Positions 34,750 to 43,192 of a DNA stretch of 59,556 bases are shown one piece after another. The DNA lies in NCBI RefSeq assembly GCF_001447385.1, contig NZ_LLWQ01000120.1, positions 1 through 59,556 on the forward strand, in the 5' to 3' direction. The notes beneath the pieces were generated by a model that saw only the letters and a program-made list of their open reading frames with translations, was not told the DNA's origin and searched no databases. Positions within the stretch are counted from its first letter, which is position 1, and each line of letters opens with the position of its first letter. This stretch comes from Paracoccus sp. MKU1 (GTDB lineage Bacteria > Pseudomonadota > Alphaproteobacteria > Rhodobacterales > Rhodobacteraceae). The translations under genes and the position numbers were made by a program.

Positions 34750-35259
34750 TCAGCGGCTGGCCGGGCCGAGGCGCGGGCCGATGGGGGCCGGGGCCTGCGG
34801 GGCGGTCAAGGGCGGCTCGGCGACCCGGGCGCGGGTCTGGCTGTTCGGGGCGACCGGAGCCGCGGGTTTCGGCGTGGCGCGCATCGGCTGGCTGAAGGGA
34901 CCGCGCGCCTGCGGTTGCGACGGGCTCTCCCCGGGCGCGGCGGTGTCTTCGGCGGCGGTTTCGACCATGGCCGGAGCGGGCTGCGGCTCGGCGGCGGCAG
35001 TGGAAGCGTATTGCTGGCCCGGCGCCGAGCGCGTGCGGCGGAAGACCAGCAGGTTGTGATAGACCGTGGTGCGGCTGGTCAGGCCCGAGCGTTCCTCGGC
35101 CGGCAGGGTCTCGGCCCGGACATAGTCCCAGCCGTCGCGCGCCATCTGGTTCAGCACATCGGTCAGGGTGGCGGCGAAACGCTCGATCCCGGTCTTGGCG
35201 CCTTTGGCCTTCTCGCCGCGCGAGGGCGCGGGGATAACGGTGTATTCGTGGCTGCTCAT
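34750..35259 (-). CDS. DUF4177 domain protein
   Basis: A 169-residue protein. Residues 1-75 form a DUF4177 domain (YTVIPAPSRGEKAKGAKTGI; FAATLTDVLNQMARDGWDYV; RTTVYHNLLVFRR), a small alpha/beta fold of unknown function. The C-terminal half is Pro/Ala/Gln-rich and probably disordered (PFSQPMRATPKPAAPVAP). There is no signal peptide. The start is ATG 35257-35259. It stands between gatB and slyX with no operon partner; its 3' end abuts the dispersed element at 34687-34748. Confidence 0.85.
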   Translation of the reverse strand: MSSHEYTVIPAPSRGEKAKGAKTGIERFAATLTDVLNQMARDGWDYVRAETLPAEERSGLTSRTTVYHNLLVFRRTRSAPGQQYASTAAAEPQPAPAMVETAAEDTAAPGESPSQPQARGPFSQPMRATPKPAAPVAPNSQTRARVAEPPLTAPQAPAPIGPRLGPASR

Positions 35260-35355
35260 CGTCTTCTGCCTTTCCGTTTGGCGGCAGATTAGGTCAGATG
35301 GCCGCCAAGGAAAAGCCGGATGGAGGGCAAAGGGCCGTGAGGTTCCTGCCCCGGA

Positions 35356-36870
35356 CTATTGCCCCAGCTTCTTCGCCACCAGCTCGTTCACTGCCGCCGG
35401 ATTGGCCTTGCCGCCGGTCGCCTTCAGCACCTGGCCGACGAACCAGCCGGCGAGCTTGGGGTTGGCCTTGGCCTTTTCCACCTGCGCCGGGTTTGCGGCG
35501 ATGATCTCGTCCACCGCCGCCTCGATGGCGCCGAGGTCGGTGACCTGCTTCATGCCGCGCGATTCGACGATCTCGGCCGGGTCGCCGCCCTCGGTCCAGA
35601 GGATCTCGAACAGCTCCTTGGCGATCTTGCCCGAGATCGCGCCCGAGCCGATCAGGTCGATCACGCCGCCGAGCTGGATGGCCGAGACCGGCGAGGTCTC
35701 GACCGTCAGGCCTTCCTTGTTCAGCCGGCCGAACAGTTCGTTGATGACCCAGTTCGCCGCCTGCTTGCCGTCGCGGCCCGCGGCGACCTGCTCGAAGTAA
35801 TCGGCGCTCTCGACCTCGGCGGTCAGCACGCCGGCATCGTATTCGGACAGGCCCAGTTCGGTGACGAAACGCGCCTTCTTCTCGTCCGGCAGTTCCGGCA
35901 TGGCGGAGGCGATGCCGTCCACCCAATCCTGCTCGATCTCCAGCGGCAAGAGGTCGGGATCGGGGAAATAGCGGTAGTCATGCGCCTCTTCCTTGGAGCG
36001 CATCGAGCGGGTCTCGCCCCGGTCAGGGTCGTAGAGCCGCGTTTCCTGCACCACCTTGCCGCCATCCTCGATGATGGCGATCTGGCGGCGGGCCTCGTAG
36101 TCGATGGCCTGCTGGATGAAGCGCAGCGAGTTCATGTTCTTGATCTCGCAGCGGGTGCCGAGATGGCTGAAATCCTGGGTTTCCTGATAGCGCTCATAGG
36201 CGCCGGGGGCGCAGACCGAGACGTTCACGTCGGCGCGCAGGTTGCCGTTCTGCATGTTGCCGTCGCAGGTGCCCAGGTAGCGCATGATCTGGCGGAGTTT
36301 CGCGACATAGGCCGCCGCCTCCTCCGGCCCGCGGATGTCGGGGCGGCTGACGATCTCCATCAGCGCGACCCCGGTGCGGTTCAGGTCGACGAAGGACATG
36401 TTCGGATCCATGTCGTGGATCGACTTGCCGGCATCCTGTTCCAGGTGAATGCGCTCGATGCGGACGCGGCGGGCGACGCCGGGGGCCATGTCCACGATCA
36501 CCTCGCCCTCGCCGACGATGGGGTGGTAGAGCTGGCTGATCTGGTAGCCCTGCGGCAGGTCGGGATAGAAATAGTTCTTGCGGTCGAAGGCCGAGACCAG
36601 GTTGATCCGCGCCTTGAGGCCGAGGCCGGTCTTGACCGCCTGCGCCACGCAGAACTCGTTGATCACCGGCAGCATGCCCGGCATGGCGGCGTCGACGAAG
36701 GCGACATGGCTGTTCGGCTCGGCCCCGAAGCCGGTCGAGGCGCCCGAGAACAGCTTGGCGTTCGAGGCGACCTGGGCATGGACCTCCAGCCCGATGACCA
36801 GTTCCCAATCCTGTTTCGCACCCTGAATGATCTTCGGTTCCGGGGCGGTATAGGTCAGATGGTCGAGCAT
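35356..36870 (-). CDS. gatB: Asp-tRNA(Asn)/Glu-tRNA(Gln) amidotransferase subunit B
   Basis: The tRNA-binding kinase-like subunit of the GatCAB amidotransferase, which converts misacylated Glu-tRNA(Gln) (and Asp-tRNA(Asn)) to the correct amide form. It has 504 residues with the family motifs [72 protein letters not shown] and [20 protein letters not shown]. The C-terminal YqeY-like tail (about residues 360-504) ends [11 protein letters not shown]. The start is ATG 36868-36870. gatA and gatC are not adjacent. Confidence 0.97.
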   Translation of the reverse strand: MLDHLTYTAPEPKIIQGAKQDWELVIGLEVHAQVASNAKLFSGASTGFGAEPNSHVAFVDAAMPGMLPVINEFCVAQAVKTGLGLKARINLVSAFDRKNYFYPDLPQGYQISQLYHPIVGEGEVIVDMAPGVARRVRIERIHLEQDAGKSIHDMDPNMSFVDLNRTGVALMEIVSRPDIRGPEEAAAYVAKLRQIMRYLGTCDGNMQNGNLRADVNVSVCAPGAYERYQETQDFSHLGTRCEIKNMNSLRFIQQAIDYEARRQIAIIEDGGKVVQETRLYDPDRGETRSMRSKEEAHDYRYFPDPDLLPLEIEQDWVDGIASAMPELPDEKKARFVTELGLSEYDAGVLTAEVESADYFEQVAAGRDGKQAANWVINELFGRLNKEGLTVETSPVSAIQLGGVIDLIGSGAISGKIAKELFEILWTEGGDPAEIVESRGMKQVTDLGAIEAAVDEIIAANPAQVEKAKANPKLAGWFVGQVLKATGGKANPAAVNELVAKKLGQ

Positions 36871-36952
36871 GGCATTTCCCCTGGCAAGGCTGCCCCGCCT
36901 TTTAGGGGCTTGGCGCCCGCCCGGCAAGGCCCGGCCCGTGGCGCGGCGACCA

Positions 36953-36974
36953 GGAGTATTTGGGAAACGGTGAA
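36953..36974. repeat. Dispersed intergenic element, copy 6 (GGAGTATTTGGG)
   Basis: A 22-base box with the core GAGTATTTGGGAAACGG, 19 of 22 identical to the copy at 34727, in the 256-base gap between kefC-like and gatB genes. The rest of this gap holds no recognisable gene other than the very short frame at 37075. Confidence 0.65.
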
Positions 36975-37074
36975 GGCGGACTCCCCCAGCCCTGTCCGGC
37001 AGCTTTCGGTTGCCCCCGCGCTTGCGATTTTGGGGAAACGGGGAAATCCCGCCGGGCCGGCGGCCGGTTCGCTT

Positions 37075-37164
37075 TCATCGTTTTACGAACATCCAGGCCC
37101 CGCCGGCCAGGAGCAGCGCCGCCGCCTCAGCGCCCGCCCGGACGGCCGGGGCGGGCCAGGCCAT
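37075..37164 (-). CDS. Possible 29-residue membrane miniprotein overlapping the antiporter gene
   Basis: A short frame starts at ATG 37162-37164 inside the last codons of the KefC-like gene (shifted +1), with GAGGTG seven bases upstream. It encodes MAWPAPAVRAGAEAAALLLA followed by GGAWMFVKR: a single hydrophobic helix with a basic end, the pattern of small membrane proteins. It has no support from homology that I can name, and GC-rich DNA produces such frames by chance, so confidence is low. Confidence 0.25.
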   Translation of the reverse strand: MAWPAPAVRAGAEAAALLLAGGAWMFVKR

Positions 37165-39037
37165 GCTCGGGCACCTCGTCCAGCTCGGCGGCGATGGGCG
37201 CGGCGCTGGGGCCATGGGCGAAGCGTTCCATCAGCGCGTTTTCAAGCTGCCGGTTCAGGTCGCGGCTGAGCGTCATGTATTCCGCGTTCTCATGCACCGG
37301 AACGCCCGGCTTCCAGACCTCGGCCAGCTCGCGCAGATGGGCGCGGTCCATGCGATAGAAGATGCGTTCCAGTTCGGAGGCCTCATAGGGCGAAAGGCCG
37401 AGATGCTCGAGCACATAGCGCCCGGCGCGCAGCGAGCTGTCGAAGGTCTCGCGCACGATATGGTCGGCACCGGCGGCATAGAGATGGAACACGTCAACCC
37501 GGTCCCGCGCCCGGGCGATGACCACGATCTCGGGGCGCTTTTCCTTGGCATAGCGGATCAGGCGCAGATTCGCCTCGGGATCGTCCAGCGCCGCGACCAG
37601 CACCCGTGCCTTGCCCAGCCCGGCGGCGGCCAGGATCTCCGGGCGGCTCGGATCGCCGAAATAGCCCTTGAAGCCGAAGCGGCGCATGAGCTGGATCACC
37701 TCGAGGTCATGGTCGATCACGGTGGTCTTGTAGCCCGACATGGTGACCAGCCGGTTCAGGACCTGGCCGAAGCGCCCCACCCCGGCGATGATGATCGGCT
37801 GCTGCTCGGAAATCTCGTCGGCGATGTCGCTGGCCCGCTCCTCGGCGATGCGGCGCGAGATGAAGTCCGAAAGGATGAACAGCAAGGGCGTCGCCAGCAT
37901 CGACAGGGCGATCACCATCAGGAAGCCCTGCGCCAGCAGACGCGGCAGGATCGCCAGCGACACGGCATAGGAGATCAACACGAAGCCGAACTCGCCCGCC
38001 TGCGCCAGCGACAGCGTGAACAGCGTCCGGTCGCTGCCGCGCAGCCCGGTCAGCCGCGCGATCAGGTGCAGCACCAGCGCCTTGATGGCGATCACCGTCA
38101 CGGTGATGCCGAGCACCGTCACCGGATATTCGAACAGCAGCCGGAAATTCATCCCGGCGCCGACGGTGATGAAGAACAATCCCAGCAGCAGGCCCTTGAA
38201 GGGCGCGATCTGGCCCTCCAACTCGTGGCGGAATTCGGAACCGGCCAGCATCACCCCGGCCAGGAAAGTGCCGAGCGCCGGCGACAGGCCGACGAATTCC
38301 ATCAGCGAGGCGATGCCCACCACGATCAGCAGCGCCATGGCGGTGTCGAGCTCGTGCAGTCGGGCGGTATAGACCCAGCGAAACAGCGGCCGGATCAGAT
38401 ATTGCCCGATCAGCACGACGGCGGCCACCGCGCCCAGCGTGACCAGCGCCGCCGCCCAGCCGGGCAGGGAATGCATGAAGGCCTCGCCGATATGCTCCTC
38501 GGCCTGCGGCAGAGGCGCGAGGGTGGCCAGCAGCGGCATCAGCGCCAGCATGGGGATGACGGCGATGTCCTGGGTCAGCAGCACGGCAAAGGCGCTGCGC
38601 CCGCCCGGCGTGTGCATCAGCGATTTCTCGGAAAGCGTCTGGAGCACGATGGCGGTCGAACTGAGCGACAGGATCATGCCCAGCGTAACCGCAATATGCC
38701 AGTCCTGTCCCAGCGCCATGCCGACCAGCGCCAGCAGCGCCACCGTGCCCAGGATCTGCATGCTGGCCAGCCCGAGCAGGCGCTTGCGCATCTGCCACAG
38801 CGCCCGCGGCTCCAGTTCCAGCCCGATCAGGAACAGCATCATCACCACGCCGAACTCGGCGAAATGCTGCAAATCCGCCATCTCGCCCGGGGTTCCGGCG
38901 ATGCCCAGCACCGGGCCGATGACGATGCCCGCGATCAGATAGCCCAGCACCGAGCCCAGTCCCAGCCGCGCCGACAGCGGCACGGCGATCACCATTGTCA
39001 TCAGATAGACAGTGGCGATCAGCAGGAATGTCTCCAT
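37127..39037 (-). CDS. KefB/KefC-type cation:proton antiporter (CPA2) with TrkA-N domain
   Basis: A 636-residue inner-membrane protein. The CPA2 transport domain covers about residues 1-385 with roughly 12 helices (GSVLGYLIAGIVIGPVLGIA; ADLQHFAEFGVVMMLFLIGL; LSLSSTAIVLQTLSEKSLM; TQDIAVIPMLALMPLL). A cytoplasmic TrkA-N/RCK Rossmann domain follows from about 405 (PIIIAGVGRFGQVLNRLVT), with GFKGYFGDPSRPEILAAAGL. It probably exports potassium in exchange for protons during electrophile or pH stress. No KefF/KefG ancillary subunit is nearby. The gene ends one base before the next gene's frame begins to overlap; both are co-directional. Confidence 0.93.
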   Translation of the reverse strand: METFLLIATVYLMTMVIAVPLSARLGLGSVLGYLIAGIVIGPVLGIAGTPGEMADLQHFAEFGVVMMLFLIGLELEPRALWQMRKRLLGLASMQILGTVALLALVGMALGQDWHIAVTLGMILSLSSTAIVLQTLSEKSLMHTPGGRSAFAVLLTQDIAVIPMLALMPLLATLAPLPQAEEHIGEAFMHSLPGWAAALVTLGAVAAVVLIGQYLIRPLFRWVYTARLHELDTAMALLIVVGIASLMEFVGLSPALGTFLAGVMLAGSEFRHELEGQIAPFKGLLLGLFFITVGAGMNFRLLFEYPVTVLGITVTVIAIKALVLHLIARLTGLRGSDRTLFTLSLAQAGEFGFVLISYAVSLAILPRLLAQGFLMVIALSMLATPLLFILSDFISRRIAEERASDIADEISEQQPIIIAGVGRFGQVLNRLVTMSGYKTTVIDHDLEVIQLMRRFGFKGYFGDPSRPEILAAAGLGKARVLVAALDDPEANLRLIRYAKEKRPEIVVIARARDRVDVFHLYAAGADHIVRETFDSSLRAGRYVLEHLGLSPYEASELERIFYRMDRAHLRELAEVWKPGVPVHENAEYMTLSRDLNRQLENALMERFAHGPSAAPIAAELDEVPEHGLARPGRPGGR

Positions 39038-42000
39038 CAGCGCCCGTCCAGCATCCGCAGCTCATGGGTGCGGCCCGCCTTGACGTAGGTCAGCCGTCCG
39101 TCTCCGATGGAATTGATGGTCCCGCCGTCGATGCGGTCGCCCAGGCGGACGGTCACCACCTTGCCGTTGCGCAGCCGGATCAGCGCGCGGCTGGCCTTGC
39201 CGGCGCCGATGATGCCGATGACCGTGGTGCGGCCCATGTCGATGCCGCGGGACTGGGTCGCGGCCTTGGCCACGCTGGCCGAGGTCGAGCCCTTGGGCAG
39301 GGCGGCGGTGGCGATCTCGGGCTCGTTGTCGATCTCGGGCGGCTTGTACTCCTGGCGCTGAGCGCGGGCGGCGCGTTCCTCGGCCTCGGCCTGGGCGCGG
39401 GCGCGGGCTTCGGCCTGGGCGCGGGCCTCGGCCTCGGCCTTGGCATCGGCGGCGGCACGGGCGCGGATGCGGGCCTCGGCCTGGGCCTGCAACTGCTCGT
39501 CCAGCTTGCGGCGGGCGGCCAGCTCGGCCTCGCTGGGGCCGGCAGCGGCAGCCGGGGCCGCGGCGGCGGCGCTCTCGGGCGGCGGCGGATCGGCAGCGGC
39601 CTCGGGCGCGGCCGGCGGCCGCTCGCCGCGCCGGGGCGGCAGCGGCGACGAGGCCAGCGCCGAAAGCTGCACCCCGCCCGGCGGTGCGGGCGAAGCCGCG
39701 ACCGCAGCAGAGATCGCGGCTTCGACCGCATCGCCCGAAACCGCAGCGGCGGCGCCGGCGGACGCGCCGGGACGGGCCCGCGGACGGACCGAACCATGCA
39801 AAAGCCCGCCCGAATCGCGGGCGGGCGCTGCGGCGGTTTCGGCGCGGTCGGGCTTGTCCGGTGGTGGCGTGGTCGCCGATCTCAGCGCGGCGTCAACGGC
39901 CGAAGGGCTGACCGCATCGCTGGCCGTGTCCGGCTTGCGCTGTGGCCGGGCCTGCGCCAGCCGCTCTCCCCGCGGCAAGGGATCCAGCGCGGCCAGCCCG
40001 TCACGCCCGAGATCGCGGACCAGGTCGCGCAAATGCTGCTGTTCGGCCGGGGTCAGGCTGTCGGCGGGCAGACCGACGCCCGGCAGCTCGGGGGTCGAAC
40101 CCTCGGGGCGCGAGGGCGGCCGGGCCGAGCCGCGCAGCACCGCATTGCCGATCGCGGCGGCGGGCTGGGCCTGCGTCGGCGCCGGGGCCGCCGCCGGAGT
40201 CGGAGTCGGGGCTATGCGGCGGTGACGCTCGGGCGGGCGGGCGCTGCTGACGGGCTGGGCGCGGCGCTGGCTGGCCTCGAAAGGCAAGGGATCCGCAGGC
40301 AGGCGCGGCGCGCTATCGGCGCGCGGCACCGTGGTCTGCGGCGTGCTGCGGCGCGGCGCAAGCTGCGGCCGGGCCGAACTGGTCAGCCGGGTAGCGGCGG
40401 GTGCGGGCTGCGCCGGCGTCGCTGCGGGCCGGGCCTGCGTGGGCGCCGGCCGGGGGGGCGCCGCCGGGTCGGGTCGAACTGCCTGGCTGGCGGAGCTGGT
40501 GGCGCCGGCCAGCGCCGGAGCGGGGGATGCCGGAGCCGAGGGCGCCGCGGTCGAAGGCGGCACCACGGCAGCCGCCACCGCGGCGGCGGCAACGACGACG
40601 CGACGCCGTTCTTCCTCGGTCAGCGCAGAAGGCGGAACGGTGGGGGCGACGGCCGGCTGGGGCGCCGCCTGTTGCGGGGCTGCGGGCGCGGGGGCCGGCT
40701 CGGGCTGGACCGGTTCGACCGGGGTCGATGCGGTGGCAGCCGGCGCCGGGGCAGCCGGAGCGGGCTCTGGCGCCGGCGCTTGCGCGGGGGCGGGTTCGGC
40801 AGGCTGCGGTGTCGGAGCCTGATCGGACGAGGCAACGGCTGCAAGCTGCGCACCCTCCCGCTCCGGGACCAGGAAGGCCCAGATCAGGATCAGCCCGACG
40901 ACCAGCGCGCCCAGCATGGCGATCAAGCCGGCAAGGCCGCCGCGCTCGCCCGGGCGGCGAGGCTGGGCCGGCGCGCTGCCGGCCGGGCGGGTCTGGCGGG
41001 CGCTGGCCGCGCGCTCATGCACGGCGCGGGCGCGCGGGTTCAACGCGGCGGCCGCCTGCGGCACGGCATCATGTTGCGCGGCGGGCATGGCATCCGCCGC
41101 GGTTGCGGCCGCTTCCGCCGAGTCCGGAACCTGATCCTGCATTGCCGCCTCGGCCTCGCCGGCGGCAGGGGTTCCGGCGGTTTTCGCAACGGCCTCGGCA
41201 GCGTCGTCTTGCTGCGCGACCGGGACCGGGTCGACGGCCTCAGCCGCAGATTCTGCCGGATCATCCGCCAGGCTTTCTTCTGAATTTCTGATGGTTTTTT
41301 CGGAATCATCGATATCTTCTACGCCATCGGCCTTTGCTGTCGCAGCCGCGTCCGGCCCATCGGTTTCCTCGCTGATGGTTAAGGAGACCGGTTCATCGGA
41401 GACGGGCTCCGCCTCGTCGCCCGGCCCCTGGGGCAAGGACAGGCTTTCGGCACCCTCATCCTCCGGCAGGTCGGACCGATCCCCCTCGAGGTCCAGCGCG
41501 TGCTGTTCCGCAGGCGGCTCCTCCTCGATCAGCAGCGCCGAGACGGTCACGCCGGCCTGCGCCGGGTCAACCTGCGGCCGGCTGCGCGGGGCGGGCTCCA
41601 GCACGAAGACCGGCTCGCCCGGATAAAGCCCCGCCGCGGGGGCCGAACAATAGCCCTGCCCCTCAAAGCCGTATTGCCGGGCGAAATCCCGCGCCTCGCG
41701 CAGGGTCTGGCGGGCCACGGCGGCGACGCGCACGCTGTCACCGTCGCCTTCCCAGTCGAAGGCCAGGTCCTCGATGGCATAGGGGGTCAGCCCGTCCAAC
41801 GCCCGTCCAACGGCATGTTCGCGATCCGCACCGGGTGCGACGGTCAGCGTCGTGTAAAGGATCTGGTCGTCCGGAATGATGAGCGTGACGGGCAACGTCA
41901 CCTCGGCCCCGGCGCCGGTCGCCATGGCGCGCAGGCGGGCAAGCTCCTCGTGAAAGCCGGGCGAGTCGAACTCGACCGAGCCCAGATGCCGCCAGCCCGC

Positions 42001-42105
42001 CGGGGCGGGACCGCCCTGTCGACCCAAATCCCGCTCGCGCCGTTCGAGATGCACGGCATCCTCGCTGAAGGAGAGGGCGTATTCGGTAGCGGAATCAAGC
42101 GACAT
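39037..42105 (-). CDS. Large single-span protein: GspL/PilM-like N-domain, Pro/Ala linker, GspC/PilP-like C-domain
   Basis: A 1022-residue protein. Residues 1-170 look like the actin-fold cytoplasmic domain of GspL/PilM proteins (LPVTLIIPDDQILYTTLTV; HAVGRALDGLTPYAIEDLAF). An acidic, Ala-rich region follows, then one membrane helix near residues 390-410 (GLIAMLGALVVGLILIWAFL). About 500 residues of Pro/Ala-rich, low-complexity linker with an Ala/Glu/Arg coil come next. The last 70 residues (GRTTVIGIIGAGKASRALIR; NGKVVTVRLGDRIDGGTINS; IGDGRLTYVKAGRTHELRML) resemble the GspC/PilP homology region. The domain matches are by eye. No other secretion or pilus genes adjoin. The start is ATG 42103-42105; the stop overlaps the antiporter's ATG by one base. 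Confidence 0.8.
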   Translation of the reverse strand: MSLDSATEYALSFSEDAVHLERRERDLGRQGGPAPAGWRHLGSVEFDSPGFHEELARLRAMATGAGAEVTLPVTLIIPDDQILYTTLTVAPGADREHAVGRALDGLTPYAIEDLAFDWEGDGDSVRVAAVARQTLREARDFARQYGFEGQGYCSAPAAGLYPGEPVFVLEPAPRSRPQVDPAQAGVTVSALLIEEEPPAEQHALDLEGDRSDLPEDEGAESLSLPQGPGDEAEPVSDEPVSLTISEETDGPDAAATAKADGVEDIDDSEKTIRNSEESLADDPAESAAEAVDPVPVAQQDDAAEAVAKTAGTPAAGEAEAAMQDQVPDSAEAAATAADAMPAAQHDAVPQAAAALNPRARAVHERAASARQTRPAGSAPAQPRRPGERGGLAGLIAMLGALVVGLILIWAFLVPEREGAQLAAVASSDQAPTPQPAEPAPAQAPAPEPAPAAPAPAATASTPVEPVQPEPAPAPAAPQQAAPQPAVAPTVPPSALTEEERRRVVVAAAAVAAAVVPPSTAAPSAPASPAPALAGATSSASQAVRPDPAAPPRPAPTQARPAATPAQPAPAATRLTSSARPQLAPRRSTPQTTVPRADSAPRLPADPLPFEASQRRAQPVSSARPPERHRRIAPTPTPAAAPAPTQAQPAAAIGNAVLRGSARPPSRPEGSTPELPGVGLPADSLTPAEQQHLRDLVRDLGRDGLAALDPLPRGERLAQARPQRKPDTASDAVSPSAVDAALRSATTPPPDKPDRAETAAAPARDSGGLLHGSVRPRARPGASAGAAAAVSGDAVEAAISAAVAASPAPPGGVQLSALASSPLPPRRGERPPAAPEAAADPPPPESAAAAAPAAAAGPSEAELAARRKLDEQLQAQAEARIRARAAADAKAEAEARAQAEARARAQAEAEERAARAQRQEYKPPEIDNEPEIATAALPKGSTSASVAKAATQSRGIDMGRTTVIGIIGAGKASRALIRLRNGKVVTVRLGDRIDGGTINSIGDGRLTYVKAGRTHELRMLDGR

Positions 42106-42314
42106 CGACGGGCTTTGCTTTCGGTTCCGGGCGCCCGGGTCGTCCCCGGACGCATCTTCGTGATTGATGTTTCCGGACTAACCCAGAACGCGATCCGTGA
42201 AAAGCAGAACACCGGATTGTGAGGCATCCCGGAACGCATTTGCGGCGTTATAGGGGCTCGTAAAGACAACCGCGCAAGGGCAAAGCACCCGACGCGCCAA
42301 GGAGTAAAGACCCG

Positions 42315-43154
42315 ATGCCCCAATTCCGACCCCTGATGGCTGCCGCGACGCTGATCGTTCTGGGCGCCGGCCCGCTGATGGCCCAGCCTGCCCCGACCGA
42401 CGCGCCGCCGCCGCCCGCACAGATGGGACATCACGCCATGAAACATGCCGCCCCCTTCGCGAAACTGACGGTGACCGGCACCGGCCAGGCCACGACCCAG
42501 CCCGACATGGCCACCGTCACGCTGGGCGTCAGCACCCGCGCCGCCACCGCCGCCGAGGCCATGGCACAGAATGCCGAGCAGCAGGCCAAGGTCATCGAGA
42601 CGCTGAAGGCCGAGGGGATCGAGGCCCGCGACATCCAGACCTCGGGGCTGAACCTGTCGCCGGTGATGGATTACTCCGACCAGGGCCAGCCGCCGAAGCT
42701 GACCGGCTACGGCGCGCAGAACAGCGTGACCGTGCGGGTGCGCGACATCGCGGGGCTCGGCGCGGTGCTGGACCGGCTGGTCGCCTCGGGCGCCAACGAG
42801 ATCAGCGGCATCGCCTTCTCGCGCGAGGACATGGCCGAGGCCGAGGACCAGGCCCGCACCGAGGCCGTGGCCGACGCGCGCCGCCGCGCCGAGGTGATGG
42901 CCGAGGCGGCGGGCATGCGGCTGGGCCGGCTGCTCTCGCTGTCGGACGTGCAGATCGGCGGCGGGCCGCGCCCGATGATGGCGATGCGTGCCGAGGCGGC
43001 CGGCTCGGCCGATACGCCGATCGAGGCGGGCGAACTGGCCGTCAGCGCCAATGTCACCGCGGTCTTCGCCATGCACCCGGCCGATGCGCCGGAAGGCGGC
43101 GAGCCCCCTGCCCCCGAAGGCGAAGCGACGCCCGGAGAGGCCCCGGCGAACTGA
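42315..43154 (+). CDS. SIMPL (DUF541) domain exported protein
   Basis: A 279-residue protein with a signal peptide (MPQFRPLMAAATLIVLGAGP ending near MAQP), a short Pro-rich spacer, and a SIMPL/DUF541 domain at about 48-255: KLTVTGTGQATTQPDMATVT, EGIEARDIQTSGLNLSPVMD, SVTVRVRDIAGLGAVLDRLV, EAVADARRRAEVMAEAAGM. The family forms periplasmic or outer-membrane oligomers; some members have been linked to oxidative stress tolerance, but the mechanism is unclear. The tail is Pro/Glu-rich. It is divergent from the 1022-residue gene across 209 bases that contain a TTATAG -10-like element near 42249. Confidence 0.9.
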   Translation: MPQFRPLMAAATLIVLGAGPLMAQPAPTDAPPPPAQMGHHAMKHAAPFAKLTVTGTGQATTQPDMATVTLGVSTRAATAAEAMAQNAEQQAKVIETLKAEGIEARDIQTSGLNLSPVMDYSDQGQPPKLTGYGAQNSVTVRVRDIAGLGAVLDRLVASGANEISGIAFSREDMAEAEDQARTEAVADARRRAEVMAEAAGMRLGRLLSLSDVQIGGGPRPMMAMRAEAAGSADTPIEAGELAVSANVTAVFAMHPADAPEGGEPPAPEGEATPGEAPAN

Positions 43155-43160
43155 TCTGGC

Positions 43161-43184
43161 GGGCGGCGCAGCGATGCGCCGCCC
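43161..43184. terminator. Bidirectional hairpin between SIMPL gene and metY
   Basis: A perfect 10-bp stem GGGCGGCGCA/TGCGCCGCCC with a 4-base loop GCGA lies between two convergent genes whose stop codons are 38 bases apart. There is no T-tract on either side. Confidence 0.65.
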
Positions 43185-43192
43185 GTCTCGCC

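Noticed and set aside
38995..41283. A long Gly/Arg-rich plus-strand frame opposite the 1022-residue protein
   Set aside because: It is antisense to a Pro/Ala-rich low-complexity gene, which produces Gly/Arg-rich open frames automatically. It has no ribosome site or recognisable domain.
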